DNA of 64,000 nt from Litorimonas sp. (GTDB lineage Bacteria; Pseudomonadota; Alphaproteobacteria; Caulobacterales; Maricaulaceae): the NCBI GenBank assembly GCA_029936425.1, contig JAPYSU010000004.1, positions 179,061 through 243,060 of the forward strand. Reading direction: 5' to 3'. The first letter of the stretch is position 1; each line of letters starts with the position of its first letter. Below, piece by piece: positions 52,790 to 62,711 of this stretch. The translations under genes and the position numbers were made by a program. Under the pieces are notes generated by a model. It searched no databases. It saw only the letters and a list, made by a program, of their open reading frames with translations, and had not been told where the DNA came from.

Positions 52790-53526
52790 TAGAAACAGCA
52801 ATGGTTTTGGCAGCAGGGCACGGCACGCGGATGCGGCCGCTGACGGATGATAAGTCGAAAGCCATGGTTGAAGTCGGCGGGAAACCGCTCATTGATCATA
52901 TGCTGGATCGGTTGTTGGAGGCGGGCGTAAAACGCGCTGTTGTCAATGTTCACGCCCATGCGGATCATTTAGAGGGCCATTTGAAAAACCGTTTGGGCGG
53001 GCCCGAGATAATTATATCCGATGAGAGGAACCAATTGCTTGAAACGGGCGGCGGCGTTGTCAAAGCGCTTCCGCTCCTCGGCGACGCCCCAGTTTTTATT
53101 TGTAATATTGACGCGGTCTGGGTGGAGTTTGCGCCCGTTCTAAAAGCTTTGATGAACGCCTGGGATCCTACTTTAATGGAAGAACTTCTGTTACTTGCCC
53201 GGCGGGATATGTCCCTTGGCCATGACGGTATGGGGGATTTCGATTTAGCCGAAAGAGGACATATCTCGCGCCGATTAAGCGAGATTTCTAAATATTATTA
53301 TTCAGGCGTTCAGATTTTCAAGCCATCGCTCGCCAAACCTTTTCCTGAAGAAAAGTTTTCCCGCAATAAGATTTGGGATGAGAGCCTCAAAACATTCGGG
53401 CTTTTCGGAACGGTCATGCCGGCGTTCTGGATGCATGTGGGCGATCCGAAGGCCAAGAAAGGCGCCGAGGCGGTTTTAACGCAGGCGGCTGAAATGGATG
53501 CCAAGTTAAGCTCCGGCGCCAAATGA
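52786..53526 (+). CDS. murU: N-acetylmuramate alpha-1-phosphate uridylyltransferase MurU
   Basis: It converts MurNAc-1-phosphate to UDP-MurNAc, bypassing the fosfomycin-sensitive MurA step. Seen: the nucleotidyltransferase signature MVLAAGHGTRMRPLT, KAMVEVGGKPLIDHML, a metal-binding Asp in FICNIDAVW, and YYYSGVQIFKP. Length 246. It overlaps amgK by 4 bases and addB by 4 bases. Confidence 0.92.
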   Translation: MIETAMVLAAGHGTRMRPLTDDKSKAMVEVGGKPLIDHMLDRLLEAGVKRAVVNVHAHADHLEGHLKNRLGGPEIIISDERNQLLETGGGVVKALPLLGDAPVFICNIDAVWVEFAPVLKALMNAWDPTLMEELLLLARRDMSLGHDGMGDFDLAERGHISRRLSEISKYYYSGVQIFKPSLAKPFPEEKFSRNKIWDESLKTFGLFGTVMPAFWMHVGDPKAKKGAEAVLTQAAEMDAKLSSGAK

Positions 53527-56500
53527 GTTTGCAGGGCGTTTATAATATGCCTTCGGGCGTGCCTTTTCTGCGCTCTCTCGCAGAAGGATTAATGACGGAA
53601 TTTGGAGAGCAGTTATCAGATGCGTTGATATTACTGCCAACCCGCCGGGCTGTGCGCGGCCTGACTGAACTGTTTTTGCAAATTTCTCAGGAAAAAGGGC
53701 AGGGCGTCATGCTTATGCCGCGGCTGAATACTCTGGCCGATATTGACCCGAATGAACCGCCCTTCGAGCCGAGCGATGTCGCCGGACTCGTACCGCAAGC
53801 GATAGACGGTACCCAGAGACGGTTTGAAATGGCGAAGATTGTCGAGCGGTTTTACCGCCGCGCCTCTGATATGCCGCTGGACGCGGCGGCAGCGCTTGCC
53901 TTGGCGGATCCGCTTCTGACAATTCTGGATGACGCCGCCTCGGAGGAAACGCGAATTTCCGATCTGGCCGAACTCTCTGAAATTCAGGCCTTTGCGGCGC
54001 AGCATTTCCAACATGCGGCAGAACTTTATAAAATAATCCAGACCTATTGGCCCGAGCGCCTCAGAGAGTTGGACGCTTTAGAGCCTAAAGTCCGACAAGT
54101 TGAGGTCCTGGATAAGCTAACCGAGCAATGGCAGGAGAGCCCGCCCAATTACCCGGTTATTATTGCCGGATCGACAGGGACGCTCGGGGCAACGGCAAGG
54201 TTGATGGCCTGTGTCTCACATCTTCCCAAAGGCGTTATTATATTGCCGGGGCTTGATAATAGTCCGGAGCGGTCCTGGGAGAATGTGGCCGAACAGCATC
54301 CGCAAAATTCTCTCAAAAACCTATTAGGCGTATTTGGTTTGGATCGTGGGGACGTTCTGACTTGGCCGCATATTACAGGTATAAACCCGGCGCGGACGTC
54401 CAAACTTGCGGCGCGAAGGCTTCTTTTGGCAGAGTCCCTTGTACCTGTCGATAACACGGCGGACTGGCTTGAACGGATCGCCACAATTCGGCGCAATGCA
54501 CCTGACACCGAACCCTTTGTGGATGCCATGGAGGGGCTATCGGTGCTGGAAGCGGCCAATGACGAGGACGAAGCCCTGACCATAGCGCTGCTCATGCGCG
54601 AGACGCTGGAGGAGCCAGGCCAAACAGCCGCACTGGTCACGCCGGATCAGGGGCTGGCAAGGCGGGTCAAAGCGAGATTACGTCGATGGAAAGTCGATGT
54701 CGATATTTCGCAAGGCGAACCCTTGGAGGAAACGCCCGTAGGCGGCTTTTTGACAGCGATTGTCGATTTGCTCGGCGATCCGGAAAGTCCTGTGGCTCTT
54801 GCCGTCTTACTGAACCATCCTCTGACGCATTTGGGCGCAGAGTTTGGGGCTGTGAAACGTGAATGGCAAAGCTTGGAAAAACGGCTTTATAGAGGAGTCC
54901 GTCCGGACACGGAGGAGATTGAGAAGAAAGATAAATCTCAGCTGATCGCCCGCTTATCCTCCGCTTTAACGCCTCTGACAAATTTGGGCGAAAATGCTTC
55001 CGTGAGGGAGTGGGCGCAGAAATTGAGAGAGGTTGCTCTAGATATTGCCTCTGCTGAGGAAGGCGATGGGGCGGCGCGCTTGAGACGCGCGTCTGGAGGC
55101 CGCGAAGGCGATGCAGTGCTTCAATCCCTTATTGATTTTGGTCACAATCTACCGGAGACAACTCCCGCGGGGCTTTCCCGCCTCCTGGCCGTCTTGATGC
55201 GGGGCAAAGTTGTGCGGCCGCCTTTCGGCACCCATCCGAGGCTTTCTATTTTAGGGCCATTGGAAGCCCGGATGTTGAGCGCGGATCGAATAATTTTGGG
55301 CGGACTGAATGAAGGCGTCTGGCCGGCAACGCCGAAAGTCGAGCCATTCCTGTCCCGGGCGATGCGAAAATCGGTTGGGCTCTCCTTGCCGGAAAAACGG
55401 TTCGGACTTTCCGCGCATGACTTCGCCGAACTTGCAGCGCATCCAGATGTGATTCTGACCCGCGCCAAACGCAGCGGGGGAAGCCCCATGGTGGCCTCGC
55501 GCTGGCTCTGGCGATTGCAAACATTGCTGCGTGGGGCGCTGGGCGCAACGCGGGCAGACTCTCTGCTCAGCGCGCAGGGCTATTACCTTCGCCTCGCCGA
55601 AGCGCTCGATAAGGTAACGCCGGATGAAATAAAGAATGCACAGATTGAACCGCCGAAACCCGCCCCGCCTGTGAAAGATCGCTGGGCCTTCGGAAAGGGG
55701 CGGCGCGTGTCCATCACTCAAGTTAAAACCTGGATCCGGGATCCCTATTCAATTTTTGCAAAACATACGCTGGGCCTCAAATCTCTGGATCCATTAGACG
55801 CCGCTTTGGGCGCCGGAGATTTCGGCACGGCTATCCATGATGGATTGGAACAATTCCTCCGTGTTCACAAAGAAGACTGGTCTAGACAGACCGAGAGCAA
55901 GTTAGTCGAGTTTTTGAAACAGGCGTTTATCGAGAGCGGATATGCTGATTTTGAAATCGCCAAAGAAACCAAGCGCTTTGAGGCAATTGCCACCGAGTTT
56001 TATATCTGGCTTCGCGAGAGGCAAGCCGAAGGGTTCGATGTCTGGGCGATCGAAAGTGAGGCGGAACATTATATCAAAGAGCTAGACTTTACCCTGAGCG
56101 GCAAAGCCGATTTGATCGAACGCCGCCCGGAAGGGTACGGCGTGATTGATTATAAAACAGGGGCCCCGCCAAGCGTCAAAGTCGTGAAAGCCGGCTTTGA
56201 CCCCCAGCTCCCGCTCAGCGCCTGGTTGCTCGGCCAAGGCGGATTTAAGGAGGTGAAAAAAGGCCAGACAATTCAGCTCGGCTATGTCCGTATTAAAGGA
56301 TCAAATAATGATTTCTCTCATCAGGTTTTGACCTCTCCCGAGCAAAAAAATGGCCTCTCCGCCGAAGAATATGCGCAGGACGCGATTGATGTGTTGGGCA
56401 AGCTTGTTCGCGCCTATGACGACCCTAAAACCGCTTATTATTCTCAGCCCCGAATTCAATATACGCATGATTATGGCGATTATGACGATCTCGCCCGCCG

Positions 56501-56540
56501 CGGCGAATGGGCCTCTCTCGGCGGGGAGGGCGAGCGATGA
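53523..56540 (+). CDS. addB: Double-strand break repair protein AddB
   Basis: It partners with AddA to resect double-strand breaks. Seen: an inactivated helicase-like N-terminal region (LILLPTRRAVRGLTELFL), a middle region with LGGLNEGVWPA, and a C-terminal PD-(D/E)XK nuclease domain (FTLSGKADLIERR, then GYGVIDYKTGAPPS with the catalytic Asp and Lys). The length of 1005 residues is normal for the alphaproteobacterial form. It overlaps murU and addA by 4 bases each. Confidence 0.94.
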   Translation: MSLQGVYNMPSGVPFLRSLAEGLMTEFGEQLSDALILLPTRRAVRGLTELFLQISQEKGQGVMLMPRLNTLADIDPNEPPFEPSDVAGLVPQAIDGTQRRFEMAKIVERFYRRASDMPLDAAAALALADPLLTILDDAASEETRISDLAELSEIQAFAAQHFQHAAELYKIIQTYWPERLRELDALEPKVRQVEVLDKLTEQWQESPPNYPVIIAGSTGTLGATARLMACVSHLPKGVIILPGLDNSPERSWENVAEQHPQNSLKNLLGVFGLDRGDVLTWPHITGINPARTSKLAARRLLLAESLVPVDNTADWLERIATIRRNAPDTEPFVDAMEGLSVLEAANDEDEALTIALLMRETLEEPGQTAALVTPDQGLARRVKARLRRWKVDVDISQGEPLEETPVGGFLTAIVDLLGDPESPVALAVLLNHPLTHLGAEFGAVKREWQSLEKRLYRGVRPDTEEIEKKDKSQLIARLSSALTPLTNLGENASVREWAQKLREVALDIASAEEGDGAARLRRASGGREGDAVLQSLIDFGHNLPETTPAGLSRLLAVLMRGKVVRPPFGTHPRLSILGPLEARMLSADRIILGGLNEGVWPATPKVEPFLSRAMRKSVGLSLPEKRFGLSAHDFAELAAHPDVILTRAKRSGGSPMVASRWLWRLQTLLRGALGATRADSLLSAQGYYLRLAEALDKVTPDEIKNAQIEPPKPAPPVKDRWAFGKGRRVSITQVKTWIRDPYSIFAKHTLGLKSLDPLDAALGAGDFGTAIHDGLEQFLRVHKEDWSRQTESKLVEFLKQAFIESGYADFEIAKETKRFEAIATEFYIWLRERQAEGFDVWAIESEAEHYIKELDFTLSGKADLIERRPEGYGVIDYKTGAPPSVKVVKAGFDPQLPLSAWLLGQGGFKEVKKGQTIQLGYVRIKGSNNDFSHQVLTSPEQKNGLSAEEYAQDAIDVLGKLVRAYDDPKTAYYSQPRIQYTHDYGDYDDLARRGEWASLGGEGER

Positions 56541-59500
56541 GTGAAGCCTATGAGAAGGCCGTTGCCGCTCAGAGCGAAGCCGCCAACCCCCGACAAACCC
56601 GCATGGTGTCCGCCAATGCAGGGTCCGGCAAAACCCGCGTTCTAGTGGATCGCGTATCACGGATTTTGCTGCAAGGGGTTGAGCCTGAAAAAATCCTCTG
56701 TCTGACATACACCAAAGCGGCAGCGACAGAGATGCAGGACCGTCTGTATGATAAGTTGGGGGAGTGGTCGATCCTTGGAAAAGATGCTCTGAAAGCAGAG
56801 CTTGAAAAACTGACTGGGACGGATGTTCACCAGATTTCCAAAGCCCGTAACCTCTTTGCGAAGGCGCTGGAAACGCCGGAAGGACTGAAGGTTCAAACCA
56901 TTCATGCCTTCTGCGAGCGGGTTTTGTCGCGGTTTCCAATCGAAGCGGGGATCATGCCGGGCTTTGAGCCGATTGAGGACGCCGAAGCGGCGCGATTGTC
57001 CGAAGACGTTCGAAAAGAGCTTTTGAAAATCGCGATGGCGGATCCAGATGGGCCTGTAAATCACGCCCTGCAAACGCTGACCGTCAAAATGGCCGACCAG
57101 AGCTTGGATGGATTGTTCAGCTGGATGAGCTTTTCAGCAGAGAAGATAAGACGCTGGGAGGCGGCGGGCGGAACGCAGAGTTTAGCCAATTATCTCGGAA
57201 TAGAAATTACGGAAACGAAACAGAGTTTAGCGCAAAAATTCTGGGTAGAAACAGATGCAGAAACACTGACGGAAGCCATTCCAGTTTTAAATAGCGGTCT
57301 GAAGACCGATCAAAAAGCTGCGACCCGTATCAAGGAAAGTCTTGCCAACCCCGACCCAGTCGAAGCTTTTTATGATTATTCCCAGATTTATTTAACGACC
57401 AAGAATGAGTTGAGAAAAAACCCTGTCACCAAAAAAACGAGGGAAGCGACTCAAGACTACTTTTCGGCGGACGGAGATGAGGCCAGCCGGGTTGTCTTTT
57501 GGCTGGACAAGTTTAATGCGGTCGAAGTTTTATCTTTAACTCACGCTGTTTACACGCTCGCCAGACCCTATAGCGAACTCTACGCCCAAGCTAAACGCAA
57601 GCGGCGGGGTCTGGATTTCAACGACCAAATTCTTCTTGTTCGCGACTTGCTGAGCCGAAAAGATGTGTCGGATTGGGTGAAATATAAACTCGATGGCGGG
57701 ATAGAGCATGTTCTGTTGGACGAAGCGCAAGATACGTCACCCGAACAGTGGGATATTCTTAATAGCCTGTCAGACGCCTTCATTCAGGACAATCCGGAAC
57801 GGGATCCGACAGAGCCGCGCACCCTCTTTGCCGTGGGGGATGAGAAACAGTCTATTTACGGATTTCAGGGCGCTAGACCCGAGCAGTTTCTGGAGGAAAT
57901 CAGACAACGCGTCTCCGGCGAAGCCAAACAGGTGCGAATGTCGATGTCCTTTCGCTCGGCTCAGACTATTCTGGATGTGGTGGATAGCTTTCTTCATGAG
58001 GAGGGAGGACGCCAGGCCATGTTTGACGCCGCGTTTCCGCCCGGAGCCGATATAGAGAAACATGCCGCCCACCGCACTGATCGCGGGCAGGTGGAGTTTT
58101 GGCCGCTGTCGCTCAAACCTGAAAAGGGTGAAGATAAGTCGCCTTGGGACACAACGCCCGTCGATGAGATGAGCCAAAATGACGAGAGAGAAGTTCTGGC
58201 AAGGGAACTCGCGGCGAAAGTAAAAACCTGGCTTACAGATGATGAACCTATTTACGACCGAAATTTGAAAACAGTCCGTCCGATGGAACCAGGCGACATT
58301 CTCATTTTAGTCCGAACCCGGGGCGCGGGGAGTAATTCTCTCTATGACGCGATTATTCGACATTTGAAACGTCAGTCTGTTCCATTGGCCGGTTCGGACA
58401 GAATTAAACTCGCCGATGCGATGATTGTCAGAGACCTTTTGGCTTTATCTCGATTCACGCTCCTGCCTTCAGATGATCTTTCTTTGGGAGAAGTGCTGAA
58501 GGGCCCGATTTTCGGACTGGATGACATGGCGCTCTTGGAGCTTGCACGCGGGCGCGGGAAAGAAAGCCTCTGGTCGGCGGTTAAATCACGTGACCAAGAA
58601 ATTGCGCAATTGCTCAGTCATTTTATGTATTTGGCCGGAGCGCTTTCGCCTTACGAATTTTACACCGCGGTTCTGGATCATATTGATCCCGACGGAGAAA
58701 GCCTGCGCCGTAAATTTTTCAAACGCCTTGGTCTTGAGTCCCGCGAAGCGCTGGATGTGTTCCTGAACCGGGCCATGGATCACCAGCAAAAAGGGGTTCC
58801 GAGCCTGCAATATTTCATCCGGGCTTTTGACGGCGACGAAACAGATGTGAAACGCGAAATGGACTCTGCCAAAGGGCAGGTCCGCGTAATGACCGTTCAC
58901 GGCGCGAAGGGTCTGGAGGCGCCCGTGGTGATTTTGCCGGACACAACGCAAACTCCGAATTTCAAGGACACGCTTATTTCCATTGATGAAGGATTTTACC
59001 TCAAACCCTCTCAGGGCGACGTGCCCATGGCTCTACAGGAGAGTTTTGAGGCTGCCAAAGCGAAACAGGATCAAGAGCAATTGCGGCTTCTCTATGTGGC
59101 GTTGACGCGGGCCGAGAGCCGCTTGGTGATATGCGGGTTTCAAAGCGGTAGAAGCCTCGACAAGCCCCTCCAAGAGGGCAGTTGGTATGATTGGATGGGA
59201 CGTGTTTTTGACGGACTTCAAACCCGTCCGCTTGAGACATTTTTCGGCGAAGGACATGTTTTTGGCGGCCCGCCTGATGCAGCAAGGGCTATAAAGCCGC
59301 CGCCTCAGACGCCACCTGTTGAAATTCCTCTTTGGGCGCGACGCCCAGCGGCAGAAGAGGAGCGTATACGCAAGCGTCTCAGCCCCTCCCATTTGCTGGC
59401 GACAGCGGATCCTGATGTCACCGAGCCGGACTCGGGAATAGGTTTGTCGCCGCGCTTAAGGGGTGTGCTTATTCACCAACTTTTGGAATTTCTGCCGACA

Positions 59501-60001
59501 TACGAAAAGGCTCGCCGCCCTGAGAAAGCCAAGGCAGTTTTGTCGGGTTACGCACAGCTGGCTGATGAGGAAAAAGAGATGCTTTTATCGGAGGTATTCC
59601 TTATTCTCGACGATGAGGAGTTCGGGTTCCTCTGGGCAGACAACAGCCGACCAGAAGCCAGCTTGATGGGGCAGATTGCCGTTGAAGGCGAGATATTAAA
59701 TTTCAGCGCGCAGATTGACCGCCTCTGCGTGCAAGAGGAACGCGTATTGATTGTTGATTATAAATCGAACCGGCGGATACCACCGTCGCAAGACGATATT
59801 GATCCGATTTATATGGGGCAGATGGCGGCCTATCGTGAGCTTGTACGGGCCCGATATGATAAAAAGGATATTATCTGCGGATTACTCTGGACGGCGCGTC
59901 CGGAATTAATGTGGCTGGACAGTAACAAGCTTGATGATGCCTTGACGAAGATAGGGTCGCTTCCTACCTACGATGAAGACACAGATTCCCTTAGCCTCTA
60001 G
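56537..60001 (+). CDS. addA: Helicase-nuclease AddA
   Basis: It is a UvrD-type helicase with a nuclease, acting with AddB in recombinational repair. Seen: Walker A SANAGSGKTRVLVDR (K32), LCLTYTKAAATEMQDR, Walker B VLLDEAQDTSPEQW, GDEKQSIYGFQGA, MSMSFRSAQ, VMTVHGAKGLEAPVVIL, LLYVALTRAESRLVI, and a C-terminal nuclease motif VLIVDYKSNR. I start at the ATG at 56537, overlapping addB by 4 bases (ATGA), for 1154 residues; the frame upstream lies in addB. Confidence 0.96.
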   Translation: MSEAYEKAVAAQSEAANPRQTRMVSANAGSGKTRVLVDRVSRILLQGVEPEKILCLTYTKAAATEMQDRLYDKLGEWSILGKDALKAELEKLTGTDVHQISKARNLFAKALETPEGLKVQTIHAFCERVLSRFPIEAGIMPGFEPIEDAEAARLSEDVRKELLKIAMADPDGPVNHALQTLTVKMADQSLDGLFSWMSFSAEKIRRWEAAGGTQSLANYLGIEITETKQSLAQKFWVETDAETLTEAIPVLNSGLKTDQKAATRIKESLANPDPVEAFYDYSQIYLTTKNELRKNPVTKKTREATQDYFSADGDEASRVVFWLDKFNAVEVLSLTHAVYTLARPYSELYAQAKRKRRGLDFNDQILLVRDLLSRKDVSDWVKYKLDGGIEHVLLDEAQDTSPEQWDILNSLSDAFIQDNPERDPTEPRTLFAVGDEKQSIYGFQGARPEQFLEEIRQRVSGEAKQVRMSMSFRSAQTILDVVDSFLHEEGGRQAMFDAAFPPGADIEKHAAHRTDRGQVEFWPLSLKPEKGEDKSPWDTTPVDEMSQNDEREVLARELAAKVKTWLTDDEPIYDRNLKTVRPMEPGDILILVRTRGAGSNSLYDAIIRHLKRQSVPLAGSDRIKLADAMIVRDLLALSRFTLLPSDDLSLGEVLKGPIFGLDDMALLELARGRGKESLWSAVKSRDQEIAQLLSHFMYLAGALSPYEFYTAVLDHIDPDGESLRRKFFKRLGLESREALDVFLNRAMDHQQKGVPSLQYFIRAFDGDETDVKREMDSAKGQVRVMTVHGAKGLEAPVVILPDTTQTPNFKDTLISIDEGFYLKPSQGDVPMALQESFEAAKAKQDQEQLRLLYVALTRAESRLVICGFQSGRSLDKPLQEGSWYDWMGRVFDGLQTRPLETFFGEGHVFGGPPDAARAIKPPPQTPPVEIPLWARRPAAEEERIRKRLSPSHLLATADPDVTEPDSGIGLSPRLRGVLIHQLLEFLPTYEKARRPEKAKAVLSGYAQLADEEKEMLLSEVFLILDDEEFGFLWADNSRPEASLMGQIAVEGEILNFSAQIDRLCVQEERVLIVDYKSNRRIPPSQDDIDPIYMGQMAAYRELVRARYDKKDIICGLLWTARPELMWLDSNKLDDALTKIGSLPTYDEDTDSLSL

Positions 60002-60012
60002 GAGTACAGCTC

Positions 60013-60333
60013 ATGGCCACCGTAAAAGTATCCGATTCCAGTTTTAAAGCCGATGTGATTGACGCAAAACAGCCCGTTCTCGTGGATTTCTGGGCCGAAT
60101 GGTGTGGTCCGTGTAAGCAAATCGGCCCCGCTCTTGAGCAGATTTCCGACGAAATGGGCGAGAAAATCAAAATTGCCAAAGTCAATATTGATGATGATCC
60201 GGAAACACCAGCAAAATTCCACGTCCGTGGCATTCCAACTCTGATGATTTTCAAAGAAGGTCAGGTCGTTGCGACAAAAGTCGGCGCCATGACGAAATCC
60301 AAATTGCAGGAATGGGTCGCAGAACACGCCTAG
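60013..60333 (+). CDS. trxA: Thioredoxin
   Basis: A cytosolic general disulfide reductase. Seen: the WCGPC active site with C31 and C34, VDFWAEWCGPCKQI, the cis-Pro loop GIPTLMIFK, and a C-terminal helix. Length 106. It is 11 bases after addA and is the last gene of the tsaE-to-trxA run, closed by a strong terminator. The addA-trxA pairing is common in alphaproteobacteria. Confidence 0.98.
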   Translation: MATVKVSDSSFKADVIDAKQPVLVDFWAEWCGPCKQIGPALEQISDEMGEKIKIAKVNIDDDPETPAKFHVRGIPTLMIFKEGQVVATKVGAMTKSKLQEWVAEHA

Positions 60334-60356
60334 CCCTGATTAAAGACTAAATTTTC

Positions 60357-60386
60357 AAGCCCCCGGATGTTTTCGGGGGCTTTTTT
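60357..60386 (+). terminator. Intrinsic terminator after trxA
   Basis: A perfect 9-base-pair stem (arms AAGCCCCCG at 60357-60365 and CGGGGGCTT at 60374-60382, 8-base loop) runs into six T. It closes the tsaE-amgK-murU-addB-addA-trxA transcript. Confidence 0.93.
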
Positions 60387-60463
60387 GTGTCCGGTTTATT
60401 TGAGGGGCTAGGCCGGGAACATTTAAAGACCCGCTCCGTTGATAAGGGCAAGGAGATTAAATT

Positions 60464-60790
60464 ATGCCCGACTCAAATTTAAACGTTATGGCCGTGGATA
60501 CGGCGATTGATTCCGACGGCTTTGCCCCTGGTATTGCACAGCCCACCACACTGGACGAAATTAAAGACATCTACATGTCAGAGCGCCCGAAACAGGAGCG
60601 ATTGGCCCAACTTCGGCAAATTCGTCAGGAAATGGTGGCTCGAAATTCAGCAGACAGCGAAGCTGGCTTTGACGACCTGATTGCCGAAATTGATCGCGGG
60701 ATAGGTCATTTGAGCAGCAAAGCCGAAGGGTCGACAACGCCCGACTCACTGGAAAATAAAGATACCGCCGTAAATCCTGAAAATCTTTAA
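60464..60790 (+). CDS. Small acidic protein of unknown function
   Basis: A 108-residue protein, predicted cytosolic. Seen: a polar N-terminal third, then a helical region (LDEIKDIYMSERPKQERLAQ, then LRQIRQEMVARN), and an acidic, Ser/Asn-rich tail. It has no recognisable motif. The ribosome site AGGAGA lies 9 bases before the ATG at 60464. It follows the trxA terminator, so it has its own promoter in the 60387-60463 spacer. Confidence 0.75.
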   Translation: MPDSNLNVMAVDTAIDSDGFAPGIAQPTTLDEIKDIYMSERPKQERLAQLRQIRQEMVARNSADSEAGFDDLIAEIDRGIGHLSSKAEGSTTPDSLENKDTAVNPENL

Positions 60791-60835
60791 ACCTGATACA
60801 GACAATTTTTTATATGAAATGAAAGAAAACATTTT

Positions 60836-61360
60836 ATGCCTCAACTTCTAAATCCCAAAAGCAAATTACCGACACTGGATGTTCCGCTTGTAGAAGGTGG
60901 ACGATTTGTTCTGGCGGACGCCAATCCGGATTATTTCCAACTCGTCGTGATCTATCGCGGCGTTCACTGTCCAAAATGCAAAGCTCAACTCAAGGAAATT
61001 GACTCCAAAGTCGCGGACATCCGAGCCGACGGGATGGATGTCGTGGCCATTTCCATGGATAATGAAGAGCGCGCGAAAAAGGCCGTTAAAGAATGGGAGC
61101 TGGAAAACCTTTCCATTGGATATGATCTGTCATTATTGACAGCAAAGGAACTTGGTCTGTTTTTATCCGACAGTATTTCAGACAAAGAACCAAAGATTTT
61201 CGCCGAACCTGCTCTGTTTGTGGTCAAGCCTGACGGCGCGCTCTATGCGGAATTTGTTCAGAATACGCCGTTTGGGCGTCCTGCTTTGGACGAGGTTCTC
61301 TCCGGAATGAAATTCGCGGCTGAAAATGACTATCCGACACGCGGCACGTCCGTCGCATAA
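60836..61360 (+). CDS. Peroxiredoxin-like (AhpC/TSA redoxin) protein
   Basis: A thioredoxin-fold thiol protein of 174 residues. Seen: VVIYRGVHCPKCKAQL with C45 and C48, DVVAISMDNEERAKKAV, and AEPALFVVKPDG. The Cys pair is in the position of the peroxidatic Cys of peroxiredoxins, and the CPKC spacing is unlike classical AhpC (one Cys). It probably reduces peroxides or disulfides; the electron donor could be TrxA encoded nearby. It is convergent with folC, with six bases between the genes. Confidence 0.85.
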   Translation: MPQLLNPKSKLPTLDVPLVEGGRFVLADANPDYFQLVVIYRGVHCPKCKAQLKEIDSKVADIRADGMDVVAISMDNEERAKKAVKEWELENLSIGYDLSLLTAKELGLFLSDSISDKEPKIFAEPALFVVKPDGALYAEFVQNTPFGRPALDEVLSGMKFAAENDYPTRGTSVA

Positions 61361-61366
61361 GGTCGG

Positions 61367-62710
61367 TTAATTTTTAAGAACTTCCCCGGCCAGATATAAA
61401 GACCCGCAAATTAATATTCTTGGGGGCACTATATCCTGCTCTGTCGTGTCACGCGACAGGGCTTCTCCTGTATTAATGGCCATTTGAACCGCCTCGGAAA
61501 TGCCGCCCGCGACAAATCCAAGCATATTACGACTCATGGCCAATTCTTTCAGGGTTTCCGGCGCGAGAGAGTCGTGATCCGGTATGCTGATACCGATCAC
61601 GGCGCTGGCGAGGCCTTCAAACGCATCCAAGAAGCCTCCAATGTCTTTATTGGCAAGTATCCCTGTTATCAAAATGAGCGGGCGTTCGGTGGTCTGCTCC
61701 AGTTCCGCCATGGCATTCGCGACAGCCCGGGCGGCGTGCGGATTGTGCCCGCCATCCAGCCAAAGCTCGGCTCCGGCTTCATTCGCCATCTCGGCATAGA
61801 GGCCTTTTGTCAGGCTTTGCAGACGCGCTGGCCAATTCGCCTTTTGCAGTCCGGCGCTTGTGGCTTCGACGGACCACCCCATCGTCCGGGCCACCATGAC
61901 GGAAAGCCCCGCATTGCGAATTTGATGCTCGCCGCGCAGAGCGGGTAGAGGCAGGTCGAGCATTTCCTCGTCTTGTTCAAAAACCAGACGTCCGTGCTGA
62001 CGAAAGGCTCTGTAATCCTGTCCCCAAACTTTAATGTTCGCCTTTGCCTTTTGCGCTTCCGCGTCGAGCACAGCATTGACGAGATCGCTTTGAACGCCGC
62101 AAATGACAGGCGTATGCGCTTTCATGATACCGGCTTTTTCGCGCGCAATACCAGCCAGGTCCCGGCCCAGAAATTCGGCGTGATCGTAATCAATTGGGGT
62201 AATCGCGCAGCACGTTGGTCGGATAACATTTGTGGCGTCATAACGACCGCCAAGTCCGACCTCAATCAAGGCCACATCGGCGGCGCTTTCGGAGAAAGCC
62301 AGATAGGCTGCGGCGGTTGTGGCCTCGAAAAAAGAGAGCGGCGCTCCGGCATTTGCTTCCCGCACACGGGTCAGAACATCTATCAGCGCGTCATCCCCGA
62401 TCTCCTCGCCGCTGACGACGATGCGTTCCCTGAAATGAACGAGGTGGGGGGAAGTATAGACATGGGGCTTTAGTCCTGCCGCCTCCGCCATCGCCCGCAA
62501 ATTGGCAATGGTTGAGCCTTTGCCATTCGTGCCCGCCACATGGATAATAGGCGGCATTTTTTGTTCGGGATGACCCAGCTTGGCCAAGACGGACTGAATA
62601 CGCCCCAGACCGAGATCGATTTTTTTGGGATGGAGAGTGCGGAGCGTGGCGAGCGCCTGTTCGACGCGGCTTTCACTGGACTCCGGATCCCCCATTTCAG
62701 GCGGCGCCAT
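61367..62710 (-). CDS. folC: Bifunctional dihydrofolate synthase/folylpolyglutamate synthase
   Basis: It adds glutamate to dihydropteroate and to folates. Seen: the P-loop HVAGTNGKGSTIANLRAM, YTSPHLVHFRERI, the Mur ligase-like metal region ALIEVGLGGRYDATNVI, and LWLDGGHNPHAARAVA. Length 447. It follows accD with one base between them; the accD-folC order is normal in alphaproteobacteria, though trpA usually precedes accD there. Confidence 0.96.
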   Translation of the reverse strand: MAPPEMGDPESSESRVEQALATLRTLHPKKIDLGLGRIQSVLAKLGHPEQKMPPIIHVAGTNGKGSTIANLRAMAEAAGLKPHVYTSPHLVHFRERIVVSGEEIGDDALIDVLTRVREANAGAPLSFFEATTAAAYLAFSESAADVALIEVGLGGRYDATNVIRPTCCAITPIDYDHAEFLGRDLAGIAREKAGIMKAHTPVICGVQSDLVNAVLDAEAQKAKANIKVWGQDYRAFRQHGRLVFEQDEEMLDLPLPALRGEHQIRNAGLSVMVARTMGWSVEATSAGLQKANWPARLQSLTKGLYAEMANEAGAELWLDGGHNPHAARAVANAMAELEQTTERPLILITGILANKDIGGFLDAFEGLASAVIGISIPDHDSLAPETLKELAMSRNMLGFVAGGISEAVQMAINTGEALSRDTTEQDIVPPRILICGSLYLAGEVLKN

Positions 62711-62711
62711 C